DNA from: Gongronella butleri
Taxonomy: Eukaryota; Mucoromycota; Mucoromycetes; Mucorales; Cunninghamellaceae
DNA: 64,000 nt
Reading direction: 5' to 3'
Assembly: GCA_025201375.1 (NCBI GenBank)
Contig: JAIWZP010000002.1
Span: 682,001-746,000, forward strand
Under the pieces are notes generated by a model. It was given only the letters and a program-made list of their open reading frames with translations, was not told the origin of the DNA and ran no database searches. Shown here piece by piece: positions 46,791 to 58,989 of this stretch; the first letter of the stretch is position 1, and every line of letters begins with the position of its first letter. The position numbers and the translations under genes are program-made.

Positions 46791-47138
46791 TTAAAAGCCA
46801 AAGATGTAGCCGCTATCGTCGGACCCTTCAACCTTGTTGATGTTTTCGCAATAGGGGTTCATCTTAAATTTCTCGCATGCAGCCTTAAATTTAGGATCAT
46901 GAGCCCCGTCGACCGCACAAGTAATTTTAAGCGCTGATGTCGACCCATTCTGAAACGATTTAGCAAATCTGCTAGTCAAGGTGCAAGCCAAGCCATGCAT
47001 GAGATTGATGTCTTCATCCGTGGAGCCATTACGCCAGCAGTGGTGAGCACCGGAGGGTCTCTTGGTCTGGGCACATGAGACGTGGCTGAAAGAGGCACAG
47101 GCAGCCACCAGAAACTAGGTCGACGTGAACAGCTTCAT
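46791..47138 (-). pseudogene. small secreted cysteine-containing protein gene with premature TAG
   Basis: From ATG at 47138 the frame reads MKLFTST, then TAG (47117-47115), then FLVAACASFSHVSCAQ and on to a stop at 46791. Ignoring the TAG, it is a 115-residue product. It would have a classic signal peptide (hydrophobic core ending near SCAQ) and a mature part of about 90 residues with five cysteines (HHCW, LACT, ITCA, AACE, PYCE). A TATA box sits 64 bp upstream. No other frame or splice site avoids the stop. It therefore looks like a recently broken effector-like or small secreted protein gene, unless UAG is read through. No named family was recognised. Confidence 0.55.
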
Positions 47139-47201
47139 TTCAAATGGAATTGGCAAAGTACGAATGTCGAAATTCGCCACCAAAAACTTGGTTTTCCGGT
47201 C

Positions 47202-47208
47202 TTTTATA
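47202..47208 (-). promoter_or_regulatory. TATA box of the broken secreted-protein gene
   Basis: TATAAAA on the minus strand, 64 bp before the ATG at 47138. Its placement supports that the frame was once, or still is, transcribed. Confidence 0.4.
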
Positions 47209-47960
47209 CAAATGTCGTTTCGTTTGAGGAAAATGAAGCGTCAACAGACGCCCATTCACCTCCTTGCACGATGGACGCCGCCCCACACTCAACTTGCTTT
47301 CGCCCGTTGAACAGGAGATGAACATTTGGCGCATCAATGCCAGGCTCTTGACATAAGAGATACATTTTTCTGGGCTCAAAATCACCTCCCCTCACGGTTA
47401 GCTGCAGCTTTCAAGCTAAAAAATTCTGGAAAGAGATCATAAGACTCCATGTCACTCTGCAAAATGCTAGGTCGGCCCTTTACTCCTGATCTTCCACCGG
47501 TGCCTCCTTGTCAAAACGCCATGTTGCGCCTGCTCCCCGCCATTGCCATGAAATATCCTTTACAAATGCTAAAAATACGACTTGATTCTGGAGAGACCTT
47601 GGTCGGCAGAGGTCATGACGCGGTCGCACGGGCGACCATCGCATCACGCTCCATTTTTCATAGGACAGCGTCAAAGACACGCCGAATTTATTATGGATCG
47701 TTCTGTAAAATATTATCATTTCTCTCCCAATTGGTGAACTTGTCATGCATGCTCTCCAGGAGAAAGAGTTGCGACGGGCGCTTTCGCATGCAAGAGGTAA
47801 TACAGCACGGCGTTCTTTTATGCAAGGCCTTGAATTGCTTGTGTTCGCTTTTTTACTCCTAGGCATTTCTGAAAAAAAAACATGCAGCGCGATCAAAAGC
47901 AGATTAGTACAGCGATGTGACATTTTAGCATGTGCTTGCTATGTTTTATTGCTCACTGCG

Positions 47961-47994
<34 letters not shown>

Positions 47995-50900
47995 AGGAGT
48001 GGCAATTGCTTGCCATCACATTTCTCGCCTTTGCATCATTGAACATCGGATCGGCAGACCAGCTGTAGCGCCACAAAGCATTTTTTTTTTTTGCCACAAA
48101 TAAACACTTTGAGAGCAAAGGGGGTGTGGATGCGCGACAAATCGCAAAAATGCTCAAATTGCGTTTTTTTTACTCATGTTTCTGCCCATATCCAGTGTCA
48201 TGTTTGCAGCAGATTCATTTTTGCATTGAGTTGCAGCGCGCGGGATGAAAAGGCACTTAGTCGATCATGTGAAATTCGTAAAGAATGCCCCTTTTGAACG
48301 AATTTTGAAAGGTTTGGGTTGACCTGCGGTCATAGTACGCTACTAATGTGCAAAAATGTGAGTCCGTAGGCAATTTAGTGTCTATGTTGCCATTCATCGC
48401 TGCAGCAAATGCAGAACTTTTGTTGCATAGGCTGCGTTCTCTATCAAATAAGGTTAAAATCAGACCATTTTTCCTTTTTCATGTCGATCTGCATAGCTCA
48501 TTGTTCCAAAGCTGCACCACCGCCTAGTACGCGCGCCTATCCGCAACAAAGTTGCGGACGACAAAGCACTACAACCGCATTGAAAACGTATTGGAGGCGT
48601 GGCTCAGGTGTATTTTGCTTAACAACTCATTTGCAGCTGGTAAATTGCGCCTTGGTGGATGTAAAAGCGTTGAGCTGCATGACCGGAATGAGATGCAAAC
48701 ACAAGCACAAAAAAAAAAAAAGGTCTCTGTCAATGGGCATAGTCGCTCGCATCGCTATAAAACACATTTTTATCGACTTTTGTGGGTGCTCTTGGGCAAA
48801 ACAATTGGTGCAATAGTCATCCACGGCCTGCCCAAAGCCGACGCGCGTCATAGCTAATCGATTGAAACTGCAATTGGAGCAGATCAGCCTTTTACACCTT
48901 CATATAAACTTTGCTTCATTTGCATGAAATACATAATTGCCAATTGATTCATCGTCTTCTTATATTTTATTTTTTATGACGATGAATTGGCGTCTTGGAG
49001 AGACAACTAGACATGGCGTCATTATGAAGTGTTGCTATTGGCATGCCATCATGCTCTCGCGCGTGTGATGATGGCACCTTGCACACAGATTTGCGCATGC
49101 ATGCATCATACACGCGCCCAATTTCAATTTTCTGTCACCACGTTGACTTGCCAAGTTTCTTGTTTGGTTGCTTTTTCATGGGGTCCAATCAAAAAAAAAG
49201 AATTGCCATGGCGTTTACACATGCAAGTCATCAGATGTGTTTTGCCATCGTTCCTGCGCTAGGGCGCCCGTCGTTGCGCTTGATCTAGTGATGACCCTGA
49301 GAACCTGGCACCAACAAAAAAGAAAATAAAGGGGTGGCAGCGTCGCGTCAAAACCTGCACTGACCGCATTTGTGATAGAGTTTCTTCGCCATTGAGCCCT
49401 TTCTGTACTTTTTTCGCGACGTTCATGCACGATGTCGCTCATGCCATGGGCGCTAGCCGCCTTGCGATCGGCGGTCCATTGTGGCGTATGAGAGAGGTTG
49501 CACATTTACTATATTTTTTATTTGTACCCATATTGCTGGATGGGATCAGTATATTGTGGATCGTGCTACTGTTGCACAATGACCCAGTGAACACAGCTAG
49601 CCTGTTCTCAGCGACCCCCTGGCGACAAATTGCACGCGCTCCCATGGGTTCAATGGCGCGACCAATAGCCAAGTACAGAAAAAATCGCGGTCGTCATGTG
49701 CGCTTATCCGGCAGCTCGACTGCAGAAGGCTGCAGCAATGTTTGGAGCGTTAAGGGCAACGCAGGGACGCTGTGCCTAGGATCCAAGATGGCTAGTGCAT
49801 CGACGTTCTAATGGTAGTGGGGGGAGGAAAGCGATTTTTCCCATTTTCCATGGCAATTGAACGGAATAATGGGGCCCCATCTCATTTCAATTGTACGCGG
49901 TCGTGACGCTAGAGCTTTGCCAAGCAGCAGGCAAGAGATACCGAGTGTGTCTGGAGTGCCTGATTCAACGGAAAAAGTGCAAAAAAGAAAAAAAGATTGA
50001 CTCGTCAGTTGACGCCTCCATTTTTCCATAGGGCTGGCATGAACTGCGGCTAGCTATTTTTACACTGGGTGAGATGGAAATTGGCTGCGTGATGAAATCC
50101 AGTGGGTCATTAAGCTTTTTCCAAAGTGGACAGCATTCAAAAACCTAAGAATATATAAAAAAAAATAAAAATATCATTTCATGCGCGGCCACCGGATAAA
50201 AAAAGGCTAGGCAGCTGACCTCATGCAGGCAGTCAACAGACGTGAACAGGCGACACTGGGTCCCCCATCGTGTTTCATCGAGGAGCCGCGAGAAAAAAAA
50301 AAAAAGAGGCAAAAAGAGGTGAATTCCCATCCTTTTTGTGACCATGTCGCGTCGTGTTTGGGGCTCCCATGGGCTTGGGTATGGACTACGTTGGCCACAC
50401 TGGCCAATGCGATTCTTAAGGGCTTAGGGGCGCCACTTTTTAAAGGGTTTGTGCAGGAAAAAGTAAAAAAATCCAAGAAGGTGGATCCCATTCTGGGGCA
50501 GGCTCAGCCTATGCCCCTGATTCGCTCTTGGTACAACAATGAGGTCAAATTAGGCGCGTTTCTCATTTCTTTTTGCTCGAAGCCCGAAGATTTTGCTCAT
50601 TTTTTTTGCAATTGGGACGCGTCAGGCGGGCGTCTCCTTTTTTTTTTTTTTGCTCTTTTTTTTTTCTTTTGAGTAGCGATGCACGTGAACCGGGCGCCCC
50701 TTCAAGTGATCAAAAATTCGTCGCAATTGATCACGGTTGGACATGGCGTTTTTTTGTGTCGCTTCACACATTGAAGAAAGGGCAAGAGTTGCCTCTTTTT
50801 GGATTCAAGGGCGCCTCAGCCCTTTTTCATTGTCCCCTTGATGCATGGCGCCATGCATCGGACCGAGGGACGCGCAGGACTCCTTAATGTGCTTACAATG

Positions 50901-51277
50901 AGGCCAGGTGCAAGTGGGTGAATGAATAGCTAATGAGACTTTTTGCCTGGGGCGTGAAAAAAAAAAAGCGAAATAAGGGGGGGGTGGAAAGGGGATCATG
51001 GACCTAGCAAGTAAACAGTGGCCTATTTTGGCAAGCGTTGCAATCGTGTAACCAGGCCGCCAAATATGCGTCTCGCCCTTTTACGGCCGACAGATCTTAC
51101 TGGATTCCTTTTTCTGCCTTCTTTTTCTTTTTCGTTTCATTCTTTTTTCTTTTTCCCTTCATTGACGATATACCCCTTGCCCATCCTTTTCCCATCCTTT
51201 TTTTTCGATTGATTGTTTGTTGCTTGTTTTTTTTTTTTTTTTTGCTCGTCGTTGCGCTCTTTTTTTCTTCATTTGCT
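47209..51277. other. gene desert
   Basis: About 4 kb without a supported gene. Frames of 100-150 codons occur on both strands, often overlapping (for example 47449-47862 plus against 47923-47480 minus), and none carries a motif. It contains an A run of about 32 near 47965-47992 and several T runs near 50640. Confidence 0.45.
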
Positions 51278-51283
51278 TATATA
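51278..51283 (+). promoter_or_regulatory. TATA box of the Sel1-repeat gene
   Basis: TATATA 57 bp before the ATG at 51335, after a long pyrimidine-rich stretch. Called from position and consensus only. Confidence 0.4.
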
Positions 51284-51334
51284 CCGCTTGCATTTTTCGA
51301 TTCTTTTTGATCTTTTTTTCATACATCCACGACC

Positions 51335-54300
51335 ATGGGCTCCTCACACAGCAAAAGCCAATCGGCCAAGACACGTAAATCGACCGCGACTCGAAAAGGA
51401 AATGGGAAAAAGACCCAGCAGCAGGAACACCATGCGATTTCAGGGCGACGCACGTCATCTAGCTCATCGAGGGCATCGCCATCGACGTCACCGACGCCCG
51501 TGTCGGCTCGCGCGTCGGAATCGTCGGGCACTACGAGCACGAATTCGACGCCGTCATCGTCGTTGCCGTTGTCTCGAGACACAATGACACCGAATGTGGG
51601 TATTGATATGTATACGAGCGGTTTGGCGCCGTCGATGCTGATTCGCGATCATTTGGACGACCAGCCGTTGTCGTCGCTGTTCCCAAAGGACGAGGATCTG
51701 ATGTCGAGCGCGTTGCAGCAATCGACGATTGGATCGTTTTCGTCGCACACGTCGTCGTCGTTGGTTTCAACGGCAAGCGACTTGTTTTCCACGCTTTCGG
51801 TGGAGACGCCCACATCGACCTTATCCAGCATCGTCTCACATGACCCAAAGCGCTTACGCCAGCTACATGTGCCCGGTTTTGGCGATGAGGGTGGTCTGAG
51901 CACAACCATGGTTGCACCAACCAATGAATCGCATCAATTCCATGTTGCACAGCGTAGTATCCAAGAGGGATTGCAATTGGGTCACGCCCACTTGCTTGCC
52001 AAGGGCGTCCAAGCCCTTGCCGATCTTGCCCACGGTCATTGCATCGATGCTTACTACCCATTGGCCGAATGTTATTATTTGGGCCTGCATGTGCCTAATC
52101 GGCAGCCTGACATGGCCATGGCCCTACATTGGTTCAACCAGGTGATTGCCGCAATTGAAAAAGAACCCATGGATGCCGCCACACAGCCCACGCTTGGCTG
52201 GGCACAATACCGCGTGGCCAAGATCCTCGAAAGCAATCATGACGACGACGCCGCATTGCATCATTACACGCTTTCTGCCGAAAACAACAACATGTGCGCG
52301 CAATTCATCCTGGGCCTGCACCAGCAGTACCGGCAGCAGGACATCAAGCAAGCGATCCGCTGGTACGAGCCTTCGGCACGCCAAGGTTATGCCGATGCAC
52401 AGATTGCCCTTGGCGAGCTAATCCTCCAGCACCACCACGTCCTTGTGGACAGCCCTGTCGACAAGCAACGCCTCGTCTCCACCGCCATTGACTGGATGCA
52501 CCAAGCAGCACGCCAGGTAAAATCGAAAAAATGGAGGAAAATGCCAAAAAAAAAGAGCCAGTTGCTGATCCTCTTTTTTTTTTTTTTATTCTTCCTTTTT
52601 TCACACATTCATTGTCTCTTGCCCTCTCCCCCAATTACTTCTCTCTCCCTCCAATTGCTCGTTTTCTTCAATTTTCTATAGGGCAATGCCAAGGCGCACC
52701 TGTACCTGGGTGTCTTGTACGACGAGGGCGAGTGGGTGGCGCGCGACGCCAAGCTTGCGATGCAGCATTACCAAGCGGCGGTCTCAATGCATGGCCAAGG
52801 GAATCACGACGCGCTCGAGATCCTTGCGCAGTATTTTGTTGGCATCCATTATCTGTTGGGTGACCTTGTGGCGCAGAACGCGTCGACGGCATATCGACAT
52901 TTGCATGTGGCGGCGCTTGGGCAATATGCGCCTGCACAACGTGCGCTTGGCCTGATGTTTCTCGAGGGCACGGGCGTGCCAAAGGATGGCGACAAGGCTT
53001 TCGAGTGGTTCACCAAGGCGGCGATGCAGGGCGACGTGCAATCGCTTGGTCTCCTAGGCGAACAAGCCGAAAAACGCGGTTACGACGTGGACATGGCGTC
53101 GGCGATTGAAATGTACACGACGGCGGCGCAATCGGGGTCTGTCACTGCGCAATTGTCGCTTGCGAATCTGCTGTTGCGCACGGACCGTCGCGATGAGGCG
53201 TTTCCGTGGTTCAAGCGCGCGTCGGAGGCGCAGCAAGGCGCGGCCATGGTGGGCCATATGCGTCAACGGCACTTGGCGCGTCTGATGGTGGCGCGGTACG
53301 TGTTCAATGGCTGGAGCGGGGTGCCAATGGACCGTCTGCACGCGTTACAGGAATTTGTCGCGCTGTCGGATGTGGAGCAGCTCAATGAAGCGCACTATTG
53401 GGTTGGTGCATGCTACGAAGAAGGGATTTTCCGTGTGGACACGGACAAGACGCCCCTTGTTGCACCCGATGCAGACAAGGCCTTTTATTATTATCACAAG
53501 GGAGCCATTGGTGGCGATGTGGATGCACAATTCCAGGTCGCGCTCATGTTGGCGAATGGCGCCACTTCCGACAAGAAGAAAAACAAGGAAGACGCGTTCC
53601 AATGGTACCAAAAGGCGGCACAACGTGGCCATCCAACGGCCCAGTACAGTCTTGGCCTTTTTTATGAGCGAGGTCTTGCTCCCGTCGACAAAATCCAACT
53701 GGAAAAGGCCATGATGTGGTACCGCCGCGCCGGCCAGCAACAACACACCTCGGCCATGATCAACCTGGCCCAATTGCTCCTTCGTAACGACTTGGGCGAC
53801 ACCGCGCACCAAGAAGCCCTTGATTGGCTGCACATTGCCTGTGGCAAACCAGCCACTGACAAGAATCACACGCGCGCATTGCTTTCGCTTGCCGCCGTCT
53901 TTGAACAGGGCAACATTGCCATGGTCCAGGCTGACCCCGATCGCTACGACAAGGCATGGCAATTGCTCCAAAAGGCTAAAGACAATGGCGACCCCATGGC
54001 TCTCGTGGAAATGGCCCGCTATCACGAAAATGGCCTTGGCAGACCCCAAAACGTGTCTTTGGCCTTGCAACTACTTTTGCGCGCAGAGCAATTGGGCTAC
54101 AAAAAGTAAAATGAAAAAGCAAAAACATGGATGGAAGAAAACAAAAATGAAAAACGACGATCATTTGACTCATTTTTTCCTATTTTCTTTTTTTTTTTTT
54201 CAGGGCCCATATGGACATTGCCGAGTTGTACCATCGCCACAAGCTGTACAAAAAGGCCATGGACGCGTACAAAGACGTGATCAATGCCAATCCGCTCTTG

Positions 54301-56989
54301 TCCAAGCACGGGTGGAACGCAAGGCTTGCCGTGGCCAAATTGGTGCTCCTTGACGAGACAGACGTAAATGGCGAGGAATGGCATGCGCACATCTTCCAAT
54401 GGCTCTCTGGCATGGCGCAACAATCCGTGGGCGCCATCAACATGGACACCTTTGAGCTGCTTGGTAAGGCCATAGGGGAAAAAAAAGGGGGGGAAAGGGG
54501 GGCGAAAAGCAGATTCATGCAAACAATTCCATCTCCGCCCGACATTCAAATTCCGCTGCTCACGCTCCTCCTCTTTTATTTAAAAAAAACAGGTATTTGC
54601 TATGAGCAAGGCAAGGGCACCAATGCCGATCTTTCGCGCGCCATTGAATGTTACGATCAAGCGACAAAATACACGCTTGAAGGCGATGCGCATGTGGTGC
54701 AGGAGCGCGCGCGCGTGCGTCTCGTGGAAGCATGCATGCAATTGGGCCGCCACGCGGTCGCATGGGACCACCTGCAGGTGATGACGACGCACTTTGGTCA
54801 CATGAACAAGACCAATGCCGACACACGCCGTTGGGGCCGCACGGCGCGCTTCTATCTTGGTAAAAAGGACACACAAAAAAAAAAGGACGCGTCATTGTGT
54901 CTCACATCCCTTTTTTATGCAGGTTATCTGTGTTTGCATGGTGATCATATGACGCGCGATGAAACACAAGCACGACAATGGCTTTCTCAGGCCGCCGACG
55001 AGGGCGATGGCAACGCGTGTCTCGAATTGGCCCGCCTGGACCTGGACCAAGCGCACGTGGCCAAGCAGCGTCTCGAACAAGGGATCAGCAGCGGACACGC
55101 TGGGTGCATGATCCAATTGGCACTGATGCTCGAGCAAAGTGAATCCGAGGCTGACGAAGACGCGATCATGGAGCTTCTTGAGCGTGCCGTGGAGCTTGGA
55201 CACGCTGATGCGCGATTTCACATGGCGCGTCGTCTGCATTTATTGGCGCATCTTGCCCATTTGTCGCCACAGGCCCAAAATCATGACGTGCGCGCGGCCA
55301 TCCAGGCCAATTACGACAAGGCCACGCAATGGTACAACGACGCGATTGTCCACGACAACAGACATGCGCGAGCCATGGTTGGGTTGGGCTTTTTAATGCT
55401 TCATCTATGCGACGACGAGCAAAAGGCCATTTCCTTGTGGCAACAGGCGGACCGCCAGGGCGGCGACACGCTTGCCAACCTGCTCACCGCCGTGCACGCA
55501 TTGCCGCCATCGCCGTCGGAGTCGGACATCACGCGTCTTGGTCAGCAATTGGACGCATACCCGATGCAACACTCTGATTTGCTCGAAAAGCACATTCTCG
55601 GCCACATTGCATGCCAATTGGGCAATCACAGCAACAAAGGTGATGAAAAGTGGTACAAGCTTGCTGTGGCGCTGTGCAACCAAAAGGACGCCATGTACCA
55701 ATTGGGGATGCTATGCAAAGAAGCGCAACAAGATGCGCAAGCTGTCGAATGGTTCCGGCAAGCGGCTGAGCAATTCAACCACGGCGATGCCCAGTACCAG
55801 ATGGGTTGCTATCACGCGACCGGGTCGGGCGGCCTCGATGTCAATTTGGTCGCTGCGCAACGGTACTTGAAATTGGCGGTTGAAAATGGCGTTGCATTAG
55901 CCAAGGACGCGCTTGGCAAGATCATGTTGCAGCAAGGTCTTGATCTTTGGCGTCAGCAGGGCGACTATGCACGCGCACTCAAGCAATTGGAGGCGGCTGC
56001 TCAGTACGAATCACAAGCACTTGTTGAATTGGGCCATTTGTATCACACGGGCTTTTCCAGCGATGACGGCAGCGACAATGGCGGTGTTTGCGTGATTCTC
56101 CGCAATTACCGTGAAGCATTCACCTGTTATTTTGCCGCGGCCGAGCGTGGCAATGCCATGGCAGCGCTGATGATTGGTTCGTATTACGAAGATGGGTATT
56201 TACACGACGTGGAGGACCACCAGCAGGCATTGGCCTGGTACGAAAAAGCACACCACTGGCAATGCGGTCCCCTCGCCGAATTGGCCATTGGCAACCTCAA
56301 ATTCGCCATGGCCGAGAAGAAACTTGCGTCCACCGCGTCTTCGCCCGCATCGTCCGTTGCGCGTCTGCCCCTGGACGAACAATTGGAGATCCGTGCTAGT
56401 CAAGCCAATGATTTGTATGCTGAAGCGTACACGTGGCTGGAAAGCGCGGTTGCCGCCTTTTTTGGTCAGGACGAGGCCGCGTCGGCCAAGGTGCTTCTTG
56501 CCTTGTACCACCTCAAGGGTCTTGGCAACGTGCCTCGCGACGCGCAAAAGGGCTTTGATATGCTCACCAAATGCGTCCACGACCATCCACACAGCGCCAC
56601 CGCCCTGTCCGAGCTGGCTGCTTGCTACGATCAAGGCATTGGCGTCCAAAAAGACATGGTCCGTGCCCTCGAATACTGGGAAAAGGCCGCCGCACTCGAT
56701 GACCTCCAGGCCTTGCGCCGTGCAGCCAACATTTATCAGCTCGGCCTCGCCAATGGCCACGTCGACACCGCCATGGCCACCATGCTCCGCGATCGTGCCG
56801 ATGCCCTGGGTAAGCTTTTCGTCTTTTTTTGTTTTTTTTTCTAATTGCTGACGCATTTCCCCTTTTTTGAATACAGAATTGGCCAAGCAAAATGAACGAG
56901 AAAAATCATTGTCGTCCCTGTCCACCACGTCGTCGTCGTCGCTGGCTTGCTCAAGACGCTCGTCGATTAATTCGCTCAATTCCTTGTAA
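51335..56989 (+). CDS. giant Sel1-repeat protein with myristoylation-like N-terminus
   Basis: Six exons: 51335-52516, 52682-54105, 54204-54463, 54593-54859, 54923-56809 and 56877-56989. They give 1710 residues in one continuous frame. The start MGSSHSKSQ has Gly2 and Ser6, as in N-myristoylated proteins. Residues 10-210 are Ser/Thr-rich and disordered. From about 220 to 1670 there are many Sel1-like (TPR-related) repeats: paired helices with A..L/G..Y..G.G patterns, such as AQFILGLHQQYRQQD, AKAHLYLGVLYDEGEW, AQYSLGLFYERGLA and AALMIGSYYEDGYLHD. The tail is Ser-rich. Sel1 repeats act as protein scaffolds, for example in ERAD (Hrd3/SEL1L) and chitin synthase activation (Chs4/Skt5). The length and the myristoylation-like start are not those of either, so the partner is unknown. 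Confidence 0.88.
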
Positions 56990-58989
56990 TCTCCTCTTGT
57001 CTCTCTCTTGTCATCTACCCTTTACTCCCTTAATAACTCTCTTGTATTTGTATTCCCTCCGCCTTTGTACATACTTTTTACCCCCAATTTTGTCGAAAAG
57101 AATTAAAACACATGTTTGGTTTGTTCATTTACGCGTTTCTTCAATTTAATGTGCCATTTGGACCGCACCGCAGCAAAACGAGCCGCTTTGGTTCATGCAA
57201 CTACAAAAAAAGACACGCTCGTGCGAGATGGGGTGGTCCGAGTTTTCGATCGTGATCAGATCCACTGGAATGCCAGAAAATGCTTATTTGTTGTTTTATT
57301 TGGATTAGCTTGTCGCCATCCTGCTCGAGTTTTACATGCCTCAACACTTGTAGCATGAGCTTTCAGACGTGACTTTTCAGCCAAGTGCTGTTTCAATCCA
57401 TGGGCATACTGTCGACACTTTTGTTACCCAATGACAAGTGTGTTTGCTTTCCCTTTTTTTTTTGGTTTTTTGTTGAAAACACTCTATCCCGTTGCGATCA
57501 TCTACATATCAAGGGATATGGCCAACTCTTGCTCTTTTCAACGAGCCGTTGGTCACGACAATGTGATGACTATTCAAGACACAAAAGAGGAAAAATACTA
57601 AAAATTGATTTTTGCAAGAATGAGGCCAAATAAACTCAATGATGAGAGGTCAAAAATCATCTCACTAGACGCTGGTAGCGCGTCCGGTTCGAACAAGCCT
57701 AGTTTCAAGGCTGTGCGATCCCTATATCACGAGCAACGGCAACGATCAAAAGTCGCCAAAATTCCCAGAGGGACCATCGAGGACCTGAAAATGATGAAAT
57801 TTAGTTCGCCAGATCGCCACGCCATTTACACAGGTAGTGAACTCTGAATATTCACTGATGGAAACCAGATAAAAACAAGAAGTCCATCGACGGGTTGTGG
57901 AGAAAAATGCAATTTAAGACTTTTTTCACTCCAAGGCTATCTCAACGAAAAATGCTTGTATCTCCAAGAAACGCGTACCATCGGAAAGAGCGTGGCTCGC
58001 TGCATATGTTGGCATGGGTGATCAATGAAACAAGTGGTTTTTTTGGACGTTTTGACACGGTTTTAAATCCTTAGTGATTTTTCGACGCATGTAAAACCGC
58101 GTCAGACGTCGAGTGACACGCGTCTGTTTCTTTCTAAATCCATGCTCCTGGCGTGTCTCATGCTAGTAGACGCGCCGGTGCGGGTCTTTGGACGCGTTCT
58201 TCCTATGAAAATCGCGGTTGAAATAAAAACGAAAATTGGCCGTTGCTCGTAACCCAGCAGATGACATGCCCTCTTTTTTGGCATTTTCGTTGGTTTCTCC
58301 ATGCGAACCTTATTGTGTGTAAGTTTGGCAGGATTCCGGCTACCTGAATTTTCAATTTTGGGTTTGGATGCTCGCCACGATCAAATTTTGACTCGCGCGT
58401 GGCGCGCGTCCATGCACCTTTTGGCAGCTGCAAACCGCGTCCCGCCGTGGTTTGCAGCTTGCTAGATTTCGTTCCGCTGCATTTTGTGGCACTAAAGCGC
58501 TTGGGTCGCCCCAGAACTGTAGGCATGACAGCAAAATTGGCCATTTGTGGGATTTTGATGGCGCTGATGTTCCTACCAATCTCAAAATTGGAGCAGGTTT
58601 GCACGGCTGCATGCCCCTTTGAGAATCACCAAAAGGGCAAGCAGAAAGCTTGAGATGAGCCAAAGAAAAAGAGGAAATAACGTTTGTTTTTCCACCTTTT
58701 TAATTTTTTTTTTTTAAAGATTGGCTGGACTCTCCCTGGCCTACACCCAGAGTCCCTCACGAGGCCAATGTGACTAAGCAACTGGTTCCTAGATCGCGCA
58801 TCCAGGACGTAAAAATGGGGTCACTTTTCATTTACAATAAAAAATCAAGAGCAAGAAGGATGCTCTTTTTTTATATTTATTCGTCATTTGGCACTGAAAT
58901 GGGAGTTATTTGGAACAAAAAAAAAAGCAGGCTGCGACTTTTTGCCTGCGGGGAGCAAGAGAGCAAGCCGGCGGATGGGCCGGGGCTTT
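56990..58989. other. spacer without a recognised gene
   Basis: The 3' flank of the Sel1 gene followed by AT-rich DNA. An 80-codon frame (57605-57847) is Ser/Lys-rich without a motif. Possible old repeat words lie near 58080-58200 (acgcgtctg, tagacgcg). Confidence 0.45.

Noticed and set aside
47449..47923. Overlapping frames of about 140 codons on both strands
   Set aside because: Neither shows a domain; open frames overlapping on both strands suggest composition.
57680..57705. tRNA B-box-like word (ggttcgaac)
   Set aside because: No matching A box or cloverleaf around it.
57605..57847. 80-codon plus-strand frame
   Set aside because: Ser/Lys-rich, no motif, no promoter or splice support.
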